64,000 bases of DNA from the NCBI GenBank assembly GCA_965220895.1, contig OZ244850.1:930001-994000 (forward strand), given 5' to 3'. Numbering within the stretch: the stretch's first letter is position 1; each line of letters starts with the position of its first letter. Shown here piece by piece: positions 16,448 to 25,500 of this stretch. The stretch is from WTFY01 sp965220895. Its GTDB lineage: Bacteria > Pseudomonadota > Gammaproteobacteria > UBA4575. A program made the position numbers and the translations under genes. A model generated the notes under the pieces. It ran no database searches. It saw nothing but the letters and a program-made list of their open reading frames with translations, and was not told the DNA's origin.

Positions 16448-19249
16448 TCAGAATGTGTACAGCCAGCCGGTGAGCAGGGCATGCTCGTCCCCGGCCGCCT
16501 TGCGATGCCGGGGCTCGCGAGACCAGGTGCCCAGCAGGCGCCACTCCCCCCCGGCCAAGGGCCGGGTCCAGTGTGCAGAGACATCCACCTGGCGCCCGCT
16601 CGGCGCGAGGTGTGTGTGCATGGAACGGTGCACCACGTTGCCGGTCGGGGTGCGTCCCGTCGGCACCGCAAGCTGCGCGTGTCCGCCTTCGATGCGAAGC
16701 GGCTGGGACACCGACAGGCGGAGCGTGCCGGCACCCGCCATCTCCCGGCTCGCATGCACGGCAAATGCACTGGTGGCCAGCGCAGATACCCTGGTGATGA
16801 GCCCGCGCACGGAGGCAGGCTGCACCCGGCCGATCTCGGCACGCGCGCCGAGCTGCCAGCCTGCGACATCGGCATCGGCCTCCGCTCCGAAGAAAATGGC
16901 GTTTGAGGCCAGATTTCCGAACGCCCCCCCAGCCACGCTCCCCATCAGGGTTTCACGTTCTCCCAGCCAGCCGGCCCGCAGCGCGAATGGCGAACCCCCG
17001 GGCCGCCAGGCAAGATGGGCACCCCTGACCGGGCCCTGTCCCGGGGTCCCTTCGGTCGTGAACGCGCTGGCCTCCAGGCCATATTCCCCGGACACGGACA
17101 CGGTCAGGGCTTCTGTGGCCAGTGAGAAGTGACTAGCGCTCTTGAGCAACGCCGAGGGCATGCGGGCCGGCCCGATGCCCGGAGGCCAGGGGTGCGCAGC
17201 CACCAGGTTGTTTGGGAAACGAAAATCAAAGCCCGGCAACGGCAGGGCCTGGGATGAAGACTGCGGGGACAGGAAGGACTGCAGCCTCGCGCCCATGGAT
17301 GGCCCCGGGGCCGGGTGCGCAAAATCCGCCAGCTCAAACCAGAAGGGGGCCCCAAGGGCATCGAAGGCGGCCAGCTCATGGCCTTGCAGCGCATGTGCCA
17401 GGGCATCACCGAAGGCCGGGCCGGTCTGCAGCTGTGTGGTCTGCAACAGGCTGCCACGAGTGGCCAAGTCGTTCTGCCGGGGAACCTCGAGCACGCCGAC
17501 CGGCGAGGTGGCGGCTCCCAGGTCCATCAGGCCATGGCCGTAGACCGAGCGATCGGCATACACTCCGCTGTCATTGGCGGTCTCGAGCAGCCTCGACAGC
17601 AGGGCCGTGTTGGAGAGCTGATCGCGAAACAGCTGTTTCATCACCGCCAGCCCGCCGCTGACCATGGGTGCTGAAAACGAGGTGCCACTGACCGTTGTAA
17701 TACCCCGGAATCCGTCCTGGACCACATCCTGGTCATCATTCGGACCGTAGTAGGCGACCAAGACGTCGTCCCCCGGGGCCGCCAGGCACCAGTTGGCGGC
17801 AATGCCGCAGCGGTTGGAAAAGTCCGCGATCCTGCCGTTCTCGCCGGTGGCCACCACGGCAACCATGTGGCCCTGAAGCTCCGGGATGCGTGCAACCAGA
17901 CCCGGGTAAACCTCCACCGAGGCCGCATTAATGTAGTACCTGTCATTGATGCTGTCGTATTCGCAGTTGTCCGTGCTGGCATCGCAGGGCTTTCCATGGG
18001 CATTGCCGGCTGCCCATACCAGGATGGTTTTCTCGCTCGCCCCTGCCTGGGCCATTGCGGCGATCGGCGTGGCAAAGTGGGTGCGCAGGTCCGAGGTGCT
18101 GTAGTTATCGATGATCCCCGGGATGCCTACGCTGAGATTCAGGAAGTCAACGGCCCGTGTGCCGTCGCGCCAGCCCAGGGCACTGTTGATGATGGTCACC
18201 CAGTCATTCTGGCGTGCCTGCAGGCTGGACAGCGAGACCGGGTTGTACACGGCAGGCCCGCTGCCTAACGGGATGGCAAACATGGCGATGTCTGCACCGT
18301 GGGCGACTCCGTAGCTGGTATTGGTGAACTGGGGATTGAGCGGAGCCGCGGCCACGCTCGCGACCGCGGTCCCGTGGGAGAACCGGGTACCGGTTTCGTT
18401 GGTGGCACCCAGCAGGAAGGTCTCGTTGATGGCTGCACCGGCAAACAGCTGGTGGGACGTGTCGATGCCGGAATCGACGAAGCCGATCGTCACGCCGTCT
18501 CCCGGATCAGCACTGCTTCCCTTGAGCAGTTCGACATGGGCATAGGCACGCTGTGCCTGGATGCTGACGAGTCCCCACTGCTTCTGGAAATTACGGATTC
18601 TGGCACGCTCGCGCCGGGCCGGGATGGTATCGAAGTCCAGGCTCAGGTACTTCATTGCCAAGGCATCCGCCGCGCTTTCGTAGTCGGCCGGCTCAAGGCA
18701 GCGGCCATCGGAGAGTTCAATACACGCTGCGGATGGTGGCGGTGGCGGCATGGTGCAGTTGGGCGGCGTCCCGACCTGCCCCTCCGGGCATCCGGGTGGC
18801 GGTGGCGGCATGGTGCAGTTGGGCGGCGTCCCGACCTGCCCCTCCGGGCATCCGGGTGGCGGTGGCGGCATGGTGCAGTTGGGCGGCGTCCCGACCTGCC
18901 CCTCCGGGCATCCGGGTGGCGACGGATCCACCAACACCGGAGCCGGAGGGTCGGGGGTTTCCTCGGGGGGTGGCGTGCCCGGGGCCGGAGAATCCTCTGG
19001 AACGGGCTCGCCCGGAGGCCCGTCGGGGGGGGGCGCCCCCGGAGACTCGATGGGTGATCCCATCTGGGAATCGGGAGCATCCGAGCCACCGCCTCCGCCA
19101 CCTCCACAGCCGGCCGCCAGGAAAAGCAGGAGCAGCAGGCAGATACAGGAACGTACCCTGCAAAATCTGGTGCCATCCCCCTGGCAGTCGCAGAAAAGGG
19201 ACACTCCGTACCGGCGCGCTATCATGTATTTTGATCGGTACTGTGGCAT
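16448..19249 (-). CDS. Surface subtilase (S8) lipoprotein with autotransporter-like C terminus
   Basis: 933 residues. The N terminus has a lipobox (LFLAAGC, Cys48) followed by a poly-Gly run, then a Pro-rich linker with three exact 20-residue repeats containing CPEGQVGTPPNC (about 111-171). The S8 protease domain has Asp259 (GFVDSGID), His292 (SHGTAVAS) and Ser524 (SGTSFSAP). The last 300 residues look like a membrane barrel ending LLTGWLYTF. This matches autotransporter subtilases such as NalP, also lipoproteins, that cut other surface proteins. Start 19249 or 19225. A deleted copy lies at 34609-35770. Confidence 0.85.
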   Translation of the reverse strand: MPQYRSKYMIARRYGVSLFCDCQGDGTRFCRVRSCICLLLLLFLAAGCGGGGGGGSDAPDSQMGSPIESPGAPPPDGPPGEPVPEDSPAPGTPPPEETPDPPAPVLVDPSPPGCPEGQVGTPPNCTMPPPPPGCPEGQVGTPPNCTMPPPPPGCPEGQVGTPPNCTMPPPPPSAACIELSDGRCLEPADYESAADALAMKYLSLDFDTIPARRERARIRNFQKQWGLVSIQAQRAYAHVELLKGSSADPGDGVTIGFVDSGIDTSHQLFAGAAINETFLLGATNETGTRFSHGTAVASVAAAPLNPQFTNTSYGVAHGADIAMFAIPLGSGPAVYNPVSLSSLQARQNDWVTIINSALGWRDGTRAVDFLNLSVGIPGIIDNYSTSDLRTHFATPIAAMAQAGASEKTILVWAAGNAHGKPCDASTDNCEYDSINDRYYINAASVEVYPGLVARIPELQGHMVAVVATGENGRIADFSNRCGIAANWCLAAPGDDVLVAYYGPNDDQDVVQDGFRGITTVSGTSFSAPMVSGGLAVMKQLFRDQLSNTALLSRLLETANDSGVYADRSVYGHGLMDLGAATSPVGVLEVPRQNDLATRGSLLQTTQLQTGPAFGDALAHALQGHELAAFDALGAPFWFELADFAHPAPGPSMGARLQSFLSPQSSSQALPLPGFDFRFPNNLVAAHPWPPGIGPARMPSALLKSASHFSLATEALTVSVSGEYGLEASAFTTEGTPGQGPVRGAHLAWRPGGSPFALRAGWLGERETLMGSVAGGAFGNLASNAIFFGAEADADVAGWQLGARAEIGRVQPASVRGLITRVSALATSAFAVHASREMAGAGTLRLSVSQPLRIEGGHAQLAVPTGRTPTGNVVHRSMHTHLAPSGRQVDVSAHWTRPLAGGEWRLLGTWSREPRHRKAAGDEHALLTGWLYTF
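18735..18914 (-). repeat. Three identical 60-bp tandem repeats within the subtilase gene
   Basis: Three copies of a 60-base unit (18735-18794, 18795-18854, 18855-18914) are identical as far as I can read. They encode a 20-residue Cys/Pro-rich unit with CPEGQVGTPPNC. In-frame copy-number changes would lengthen or shorten the linker between the lipid anchor and the protease. Confidence 0.9.
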
Positions 19250-19970
19250 GGATCAGACAGGCCCTTCAGGGAGTCTTGCGTATGGAACCATTTACCATTT
19301 CGCGGTGGCCGGCGCAAATCAGCCGGTGGCCTGGACGGCATATGCGGGTTCAACAGGTGGGCTCATCCACCGGGCCTATGAGGTCAGTGAATTTCTGGCA
19401 GAGTTATCTTGCAGCCTGTGAAACGAACTCACAGCAGTAGTGCCAGGCGAGTTTTTGGTCCAGTTTTCGACTTCTTCACGCACCCCTGACACGTTGTCTC
19501 CTGAATGGTGAGAAACTTAACAAATCCCGTATGAGGACTCCACTATGGCAGCCAGTGAAGAACTGCGCAATCCTCGGGCCTGGCAATCTGTCGCTTCAGT
19601 GGATGAGCACTGTTAGCCGGCTAGCATGGAAGCATGGCCACCTTGGCGCATGCGGAATCCATGCGAGAGAGGATCGGGCCAATTTCTTCGATTACTGAAC
19701 ACAGGGTACCCCGAGCGTCTTCGGGCATTCTTGTGGAGATTCATTCAGGTCGCTCCCTCACTGTCTGAGTTTGGGTTTCGCGTCGTGTCGGACATGCAGT
19801 CCGAATGAACAACGTCTCGGGAGGCACATCCAGGGACTGGCTCATGCCACCGTTTCGCACCGTGGGGAAACAAGGCCTGCCATCTGCGGGAACATTCTTC
19901 ACGGCTTGCAGTCATAATTTGTAGGCGAAACAGGCAGTTTCATGCCGATTCGCAGCTTGCCCGGACGGCT
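19250..19970. other. Intergenic region without a recognisable gene
   Basis: It contains the promoter region of the subtilase. A tiny frame at 19545 (23 codons, starting MAASEELRN, with GAGGA upstream) is too short to support as a gene. No homology is visible in the remainder. Confidence 0.4.
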
Positions 19971-20022
19971 TTTGCTCCCGATAGCTGTAACTATCGGGAG
20001 TAAATTTGTAAAGGCAAATTTA
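19971..20022. repeat. Recombinase core-type site A with an adjacent second palindrome
   Basis: CTCCCGATAG (19975-19984) and its exact inverse CTATCGGGAG (19991-20000) flank a 6-nt spacer, CTGTAA. This is the arm-spacer-arm layout of tyrosine-recombinase core sites. Overlapping its right edge is another arm-spacer-arm palindrome, TAAATTTG/CAAATTTA with a 6-nt centre (20001-20022). An inverted relative (site C) lies on the other side of the recombinase gene. Confidence 0.7.
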
Positions 20023-20163
20023 TTTCGCCACCCGAACCCTTGTGATGCCTGCGGGCACATCCCCTGGACCGGCCAACAACTCCCTGATTCCATGCACGTT
20101 CGGGCAGGCAGGCCGGTGCGCATGGTGCCATCCGGGTTCTCGGGGTCCGGGGCCCCCCGTCCG

Positions 20164-20178
20164 TTTTGCTCCCGATAA
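20164..20178. repeat. Half core site B
   Basis: TTTTGCTCCCGATAA repeats the left arm of site A, with an A in place of its final G, but no right arm follows. It lies between site A and the 3' end of the recombinase gene. Confidence 0.6.
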
Positions 20179-20310
20179 CATCCGCGCTGCTGGGTGCCAC
20201 GGAATGTGCAATGAAAAGCCCCCGCGCCCCCCTTGGCCCGCCTCCGTCACGGGATCCCTCCCCAGCCATTCCTTTCGCCACCCTGTTGCGGTCTTCCTCC
20301 GCCGATCCCC

Positions 20311-21297
20311 TTATCTGCGCTGCTGTCGCTCGGCCAGCTGCGCCGCACCACTGCGCCGGGCCAGCAGACGCTCGCCATAGCGATGCACCATGGCCGTACT
20401 CTTCCAGCGCCCGGCCTGCAGGATGGCCGGCAACTCGATGCCACAGGCAATCATGTCCTGTGCGGCCCCGACCCTCGCACTGTGCCCGGACAACCCTTCC
20501 ACCACCTCGGCCCCCAGCCCGGCCGCCCGGGCCATGGCCTTGTAGATGCGCGGCACCTGGCTGTCATCGAGCTTGTCCCCCAGACTGCCATCCTTGCGCA
20601 ATGACCGGAACAGGCGGCCCTGCAAGATGCCACTTCGCCCCAGCCATCCCTGTACCAGGCGTACCGTATCCGGGGCCAGGTACAAGACCGTCCCTTCTCC
20701 TCCCGGATCGGTCTTGCCCCGGCGGATCAGCAACGTGCCCGAGCCATCCATCTCCACCAGCAGATCCGATACTTCTAAAGCCACCAGCTCTGATCTTCGC
20801 AATAGCGTGTCATAGGCCACGGCCAGCAGGGCCTGGTTGCGCACATCGATGAGGCGCCCGCGACAGGCCCCCAGCATGCGCTCGCGCAAGGGCCAAGTCA
20901 GGCCCAGCGCCTGTTCCTGGCGGTGCCCGCGCTGGCGGTGCATGCGCTGCATGGCCAGCCGGACCCGCGCCCGCTGCAGGGGACTTTGCAGCTGTACGGC
21001 CTTGTGCAGGGTGGTAATGCTGTAGACATAGCGCCGTACCGTCGCCGGGGCCTTGGTTTGGGCCATGGTGTTGATGAAGGTGACGAGGGTATGGGTGCTG
21101 GCCGGCAAGGCACGCAGGCCTTGTGTCTCGCACCAGTGCGTGAAGATCTCCACGTCCGAGCGTACGGCACGCTCGGTGTTGTCACTGAAGGCCCCGTGGG
21201 CTTCTTTCAGGTACGTCGCCAGGCGCTGTCCGAGCGCGGTGTCCGGGACAGGACAGGGCATCATCGGCTTGCGTGGTTGCGGGGCAGCATGCTGCAT
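20311..21297 (-). CDS. Tyrosine site-specific recombinase
   Basis: 328 residues, preceded by a GGAGG ribosome site. Residues about 20-120 form the core-binding SAM-like domain (LATYLKEAHGAFSDNTERAVRSDVEIF). The catalytic domain carries Arg in LLRRSELVAL, Lys in RRGKTDPG, H-x-x-R in GHSARVG, the second His position as Trp in GRWKST, and the nucleophile in VHRYGERL. It lacks the extra helix of integron integrases. Its gene is enclosed by inverted copies of a core-type site sharing the spacer CTGTAA, so it may invert its own segment. Confidence 0.88.
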   Translation of the reverse strand: MQHAAPQPRKPMMPCPVPDTALGQRLATYLKEAHGAFSDNTERAVRSDVEIFTHWCETQGLRALPASTHTLVTFINTMAQTKAPATVRRYVYSITTLHKAVQLQSPLQRARVRLAMQRMHRQRGHRQEQALGLTWPLRERMLGACRGRLIDVRNQALLAVAYDTLLRRSELVALEVSDLLVEMDGSGTLLIRRGKTDPGGEGTVLYLAPDTVRLVQGWLGRSGILQGRLFRSLRKDGSLGDKLDDSQVPRIYKAMARAAGLGAEVVEGLSGHSARVGAAQDMIACGIELPAILQAGRWKSTAMVHRYGERLLARRSGAAQLAERQQRR

Positions 21298-21333
21298 GTA
21301 GGGGCCTCCATTTCACGGTCAGAAGCCTCGGAA

Positions 21334-21368
21334 TTTTACTCCCGATAGTTACAGTTATCGAGAATAAA
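21334..21368. repeat. Recombinase core-type site C (inverted relative to A)
   Basis: Read on the minus strand this is TTCTCGATAA, spacer CTGTAA, CTATCGGGAG: one perfect arm, an identical spacer and one arm with three changes relative to site A. The orientation is opposite to site A, so recombination would invert about 1.37 kb including the recombinase gene. It lies in the presumed promoter region of both the recombinase (minus) and the lipoprotein at 21432 (plus). Confidence 0.7.
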
Positions 21369-21431
21369 AGCACCTGCCCGGGTCGGGTATGAGTCGGTGA
21401 GTGTCTTTGTCGCTCCAATAGAGGAGGAGTT

Positions 21432-23504
21432 ATGAGAAGTCGTTGTATTGTAATTGCGCTGTTTTCCTTGTTCATGCTCTCTGCCTGTGGTGGCGGAGGG
21501 GGCGGTGGCAGCGATGGCCTGCCGGACAGTACGAACGGCACTCCAACCGGGGGCAATGGTGGTAATACCGGCAACGACGGAGGAAACACTGGAGGCGGTG
21601 GTGGAACTGGTGGAGGCGGCACTGGCAGCCCTCCAATTAGCGGTACCGGAGGAGGGGGCACCGGAGGTGCGCCTAGGATGTCCGTTTGCGGAACCACTGA
21701 AAGCTACTGCCATACGATAGAAAAACAGCTTAACGCAGCCGCAGCAGCCGGCAATCTCACCGCGCTGGATGCCGTGTGGGACCAGATCCGGCGCGCGTTG
21801 CATGATTCGGTAGGGTTTGGCAGAAATCCAATTCCAGATCACGATTTTTATAGACTTCCTGTCCCTCAGCAACAGGCGCTGATAAACCTGTACATCCAGC
21901 ATGAAAGTACTCTCAACCCGTCAGCCCAAATAAGGCCGTCAGCACCGGCGCCAACACTGATTATTCCAGCAACAGGCTATTACACCGGAAGCGGCAACGT
22001 TAAGTCCTGGGGCATATGGCGAGACGCAACTGCCCCGGCCACCGGCCAGGAGCGTTTCAGTGTCGCGTTGTTGTCAGAAGAGGACTTTTTCGCTTCTTAC
22101 GAAGTCACGGGGACCCCGGCCTCGGAAGCAACCCTTCCTAGCGGAACTGCCACCTGGGATGGAGAATACGAAGGCGTTTATCAGCTGGGCGATGACAACG
22201 GAGTCTAGGGCACGCAAACGGCCGATCGAGGAACCGCTTCCATTGAAGTGGACTTTAGTACTACTGAGGACGCTGTAACGGTAACGCTGACAAGCGAGAC
22301 TACGGATGCCAAAACCTTCCCCGGCGGAAGCGATTCCAGCGGTGATGAGTGGGTGCTGACAGCCGACCTCAGCGAGGTGAAAAACACTTTCGACAACCGT
22401 AGAGTTCGCAACAAACCAACCGGGGATGAATACCGCAAAATCGTTGGTGCTGTATTCGACACAGATAACGCCGCCGAAGCCCTTGCCGGCGTGTATGAGT
22501 TCCTCTACCAAAAGGACCATGCCTCCCTTACGGACAGCAACGATGACCCTGTCAGGGTCGACGACATTCGCGGTGCAGGCTGGTTCGGGGGTTGCAAGGA
22601 CTTATTAACGGACATTTCCTGCTTCGGCCGCGTATCCGCTGATACGGACGGCGACGGCACGCCCGACCATTTGGATGCCTTCCCGAATGATCCTCTGGAG
22701 GACACCGATACAGACAACGACGGTGTAGGGGACAATGCGGATGCCTTCCCGAATGATCCTACCAGAACAGTTGCTGACCCTGTTACCGATCCCGATCCCG
22801 ATCCCATGGACGATCCCGATCCCATGGACGATCCCGATCCCCCTCCTCCGGGCACGTACAGTCACCTGAATTTCGGGGCATGGGCCGATAAACCAGCGGA
22901 TTTCAACACTAATAATGCTGGCGATATCACAACGACCCTTCAAGGTATTAATTACTACTACTTGAGGGGCACGCGCACGTCGCTAGTGGATCTAGCTGCA
23001 GCATTGCCGAACCGTGGGGGCACGGTAACCTGGACCGGAACCTACGTGGGCCAATACCGCACCAACCCCGCAGATGATGATCTCACTGATGATGTAGATA
23101 AAAGCGTTTGGGGTGACTTCACCGATGATTCCGGAACGGTCCACATGGAGTTGGATTTGGAGGGAACCACGATGAATGTTACGCTCACAAGCACGGTCGG
23201 GAATACCTTTCCCGGTGGACCTGCGAACGCGGCCACGCCGAAAAACTCGTTTGCTTTTGACCCCACCGTTGAATTTAGTAGGGTGGATATTGACGGATTT
23301 CGAGGCGATCAACACGACACGGACGAACGAGGAGGCAGTGCCATCGGCAACATCTATGGTGCATTTTTCGGTCCCGCTGCGGCAGAGGCGGGCGGCGTGT
23401 ATGAGATCACGCAAAGTGGAGGCCTAGGTCAGATGAGAATGGGCACCCAGGTGGAAGCTGTAGGCGCGTTTGGCGCTGGCGGCAAAACAGTGACACCCCC
23501 CTAG
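21432..23504 (+). pseudogene. Large Gly-rich surface lipoprotein split by an in-frame TAG
   Basis: The same frame is open from 21432 to 23504 except for one TAG at 22206-22208. The 690-codon product would have a lipobox (FMLSAC) with poly-Gly, a low-complexity Gly/Thr linker, and a helical region. It then has two barrel-type repeats of the TbpB-like lipoprotein kind: YEGVYQLGDDNG to VGAVFDTDNAAEALAGVYEF, and TWTGTYVGQY to IYGAFFGPAAAEAGGVYE. A thrombospondin-type-3-like acidic linker (DTDGDGTPDHLDAFPNDP, repeated) lies between them. GAGGAGGAG precedes the ATG. The stop falls inside the first barrel repeat, so the short product would be non-functional unless it is read through. Confidence 0.75.
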
Positions 23505-23515
23505 ACAACCGACCC

Positions 23516-23555
23516 AAGAAACCCCTGCTATCGTTTTCGGTAGCGGGGGTTTCTT
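23516..23555 (+). terminator. Rho-independent terminator
   Basis: AAGAAACCCCTGCTA (23516-23530) pairs with TAGCGGGGGTTTCTT (23541-23555), 15 bp with one wobble, and the T-rich strand forms the tail. It closes the lipoprotein unit ending at 23504. Confidence 0.88.
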
Positions 23556-23634
23556 TGTCTGCTATACTTCGCATTGCACAAGCTGTCCTGCAGCGGGCTG
23601 CATCAACGACTGAACTACAAGGATCGTAATACGC

Positions 23635-25194
23635 ATGAAGATTCCCGCCCTGTCAGCGACCGTTGCGGTGGTACTGGCCGCAAGTCTTTTCCTGTCCGCC
23701 TGTGGTGGCGGTGGCGGAGGAGACAGTGACAGCCCGCCCGGGGTAAACAACAACGGCAACACTGGTGCAAGCACTGGTTCAGGTGCGGGCAGCTCGTCTA
23801 CCACTACGGCCGACACCAGCGCTTCCGGCCTCACCGCGGCCGAGATCATGGGCCTGCGCTCTGCCATTGAGCAGAGTTCGACGAATACTCCGAGCACGGT
23901 GGACTCCGGGATTGGGCAGGTACAGGCAGATACAGGCACCGACACCCAGTCCGTTTCCTCCACAGACACAAGCACAAGCACGGATACAGACACAGACTCA
24001 GGCACCCAGGTGCCTTCTCTTTCCCTGTCCCCGGGTACCGTGCCCAGTGCCCCGACCGGGGTTTCGATCCGCATCGACCACCTGCTGGGCCCGACGGTCA
24101 TTGATCTGCAGGACGGGGTCACCAGCGTGGCATGGAGTGCTCCCGTCTCCATCGGGACGGGCCGCTATGACGGCTTTCGGATGACCCGCCCCGGGGGCGA
24201 GATCAGGACCAGCGGCAACCCCCCGTTTCACACCACCGACGGTATCCCGGAGACGGCCTGGGTATGGACCGACATCGAGGATCCCTCCTACGTGGACTTC
24301 GAGGTGGTCTATCCCCTGGATTACGACTCCGACAGTGACACTACCCATGACTCCCTGAGTATCACCTCAGCCAATGTACACCACGTCACCCACATCGGGC
24401 GCCTGGCCGATGACCTGCGCGAGGACGATACCGATTCCATCAATCCCGTGAACCGCGGCATCCTTGGCCAGGACACGACCTTTGCCCAGGGCCACCGCAT
24501 CTCGGCCCGCTTCGACGGGGCCTACGGCATCTATACCTGTGTAGCGTCCTCGTGCAACATCAACATGCCAGATCCCCGGGAGGGAGACCTGTCCATGAAT
24601 GGCTGGGTGTTCATGCCCGAGGACGAGACCGGGGCCGGGGGCGGCACACGCCCACCGCAGGTGCCGGTATACGATACGGATTACCGCTACTTCGGTCTTT
24701 GGCTGAGAGGCCCCTACGATACCAACCAGTTCGACATCGAGACCTTTGCAGGCGGCACACAGTCCTTTACAGGGGATGTCACCACCCTGACGGGCCGGGC
24801 CACCTATGTAGGCCCTGCCGGAGGACAGTATGTATGGGGTACGCAGGACACCACGCCACACAGTGGCCTGTTCACTGCACAGATCACCCTGCATGCAGAC
24901 TTCGGCGCACAACCGAAGATCCACGGCGGCATGGACAGCTTCAGGGGCAACAACCAGGACCTGGGCTGGGACCTGTTCTTCGACGAGGCCCCGATCACGG
25001 GGACGACTTTCTCCGGCACGACCTCGGCCAACTCTGCAAAGGGACCCCTCCATCGCGGCAGCTACGAGGGCGGGCTGTATGGGGATGATACCAGTGGCTA
25101 TCCCACGGCGACGGTCGGTACCTTTACCGGCAGCTTCGACGAGGGCCTGGTCATCGGCAGCTTCGGAACCTACCGGCAGATTACAAACCCGTAG
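23635..25194 (+). CDS. Gly/Ser/Thr-rich surface lipoprotein of unknown function
   Basis: 519 residues. Signal with lipobox LFLSAC followed by GGGGGGDSDS, then a long low-complexity Ser/Thr/Asp linker (to about residue 130). A beta-rich domain follows, with a CVASSC pair and a terminal barrel-like part: TGRATYVGPAGGQYVWG, FTAQITLHADFG, GGLYGDD, GTFTGSFDEGLVIGSFGTYR. The terminal part resembles the single-barrel domain of TbpB/factor-H-binding-like lipoproteins, though more weakly than its neighbour. It is probably displayed on the cell surface. The ligand is unknown. Confidence 0.75.
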   Translation: MKIPALSATVAVVLAASLFLSACGGGGGGDSDSPPGVNNNGNTGASTGSGAGSSSTTTADTSASGLTAAEIMGLRSAIEQSSTNTPSTVDSGIGQVQADTGTDTQSVSSTDTSTSTDTDTDSGTQVPSLSLSPGTVPSAPTGVSIRIDHLLGPTVIDLQDGVTSVAWSAPVSIGTGRYDGFRMTRPGGEIRTSGNPPFHTTDGIPETAWVWTDIEDPSYVDFEVVYPLDYDSDSDTTHDSLSITSANVHHVTHIGRLADDLREDDTDSINPVNRGILGQDTTFAQGHRISARFDGAYGIYTCVASSCNINMPDPREGDLSMNGWVFMPEDETGAGGGTRPPQVPVYDTDYRYFGLWLRGPYDTNQFDIETFAGGTQSFTGDVTTLTGRATYVGPAGGQYVWGTQDTTPHSGLFTAQITLHADFGAQPKIHGGMDSFRGNNQDLGWDLFFDEAPITGTTFSGTTSANSAKGPLHRGSYEGGLYGDDTSGYPTATVGTFTGSFDEGLVIGSFGTYRQITNP

Positions 25195-25500
25195 ATATCC
25201 GGCCCTGCCGACGGATGCTGGTAATCCGGGCGTGCAATTTCACTGTGGTACAGCCAGTCTCAGCGGTCAGCGGATTCACTATCGCAGGACCTTCAGTCTC
25301 GCTGCTGAGCGACCCAGGCTACTGCCAAGGACTGTTTACACCTGCCATGAATGTTGTTGCCGACCTGCCCCAGCTGCCGCTTTAGCCTGGCATGAAAATC
25401 AACCAACAAGGTCGCTGATCAGTATCAGAGACGACAGTCTTGCCCGATTTGTTCAGGTCCAGACGGGATGATGCAGGACAGGCACACGACTGCCGGGCGC
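25195..25500. other. Intergenic region, nothing recognised
   Basis: This 306-base gap lies between the convergent lipoprotein and outer-membrane barrel genes. I see no terminator with a T-run and no gene remnant. Confidence 0.4.

Noticed and set aside
18735..18914. CRISPR-like array
   Set aside because: The three repeats are contiguous and in frame inside a protein gene, with no spacers; no cas genes are present.
19971..23504. Chromosomal integron (integrase with cassettes and attC sites)
   Set aside because: The recombinase lacks the integron-specific helix, the flanking sites are simple arm-spacer-arm cores, and the downstream genes are separated by a terminator rather than by attC.
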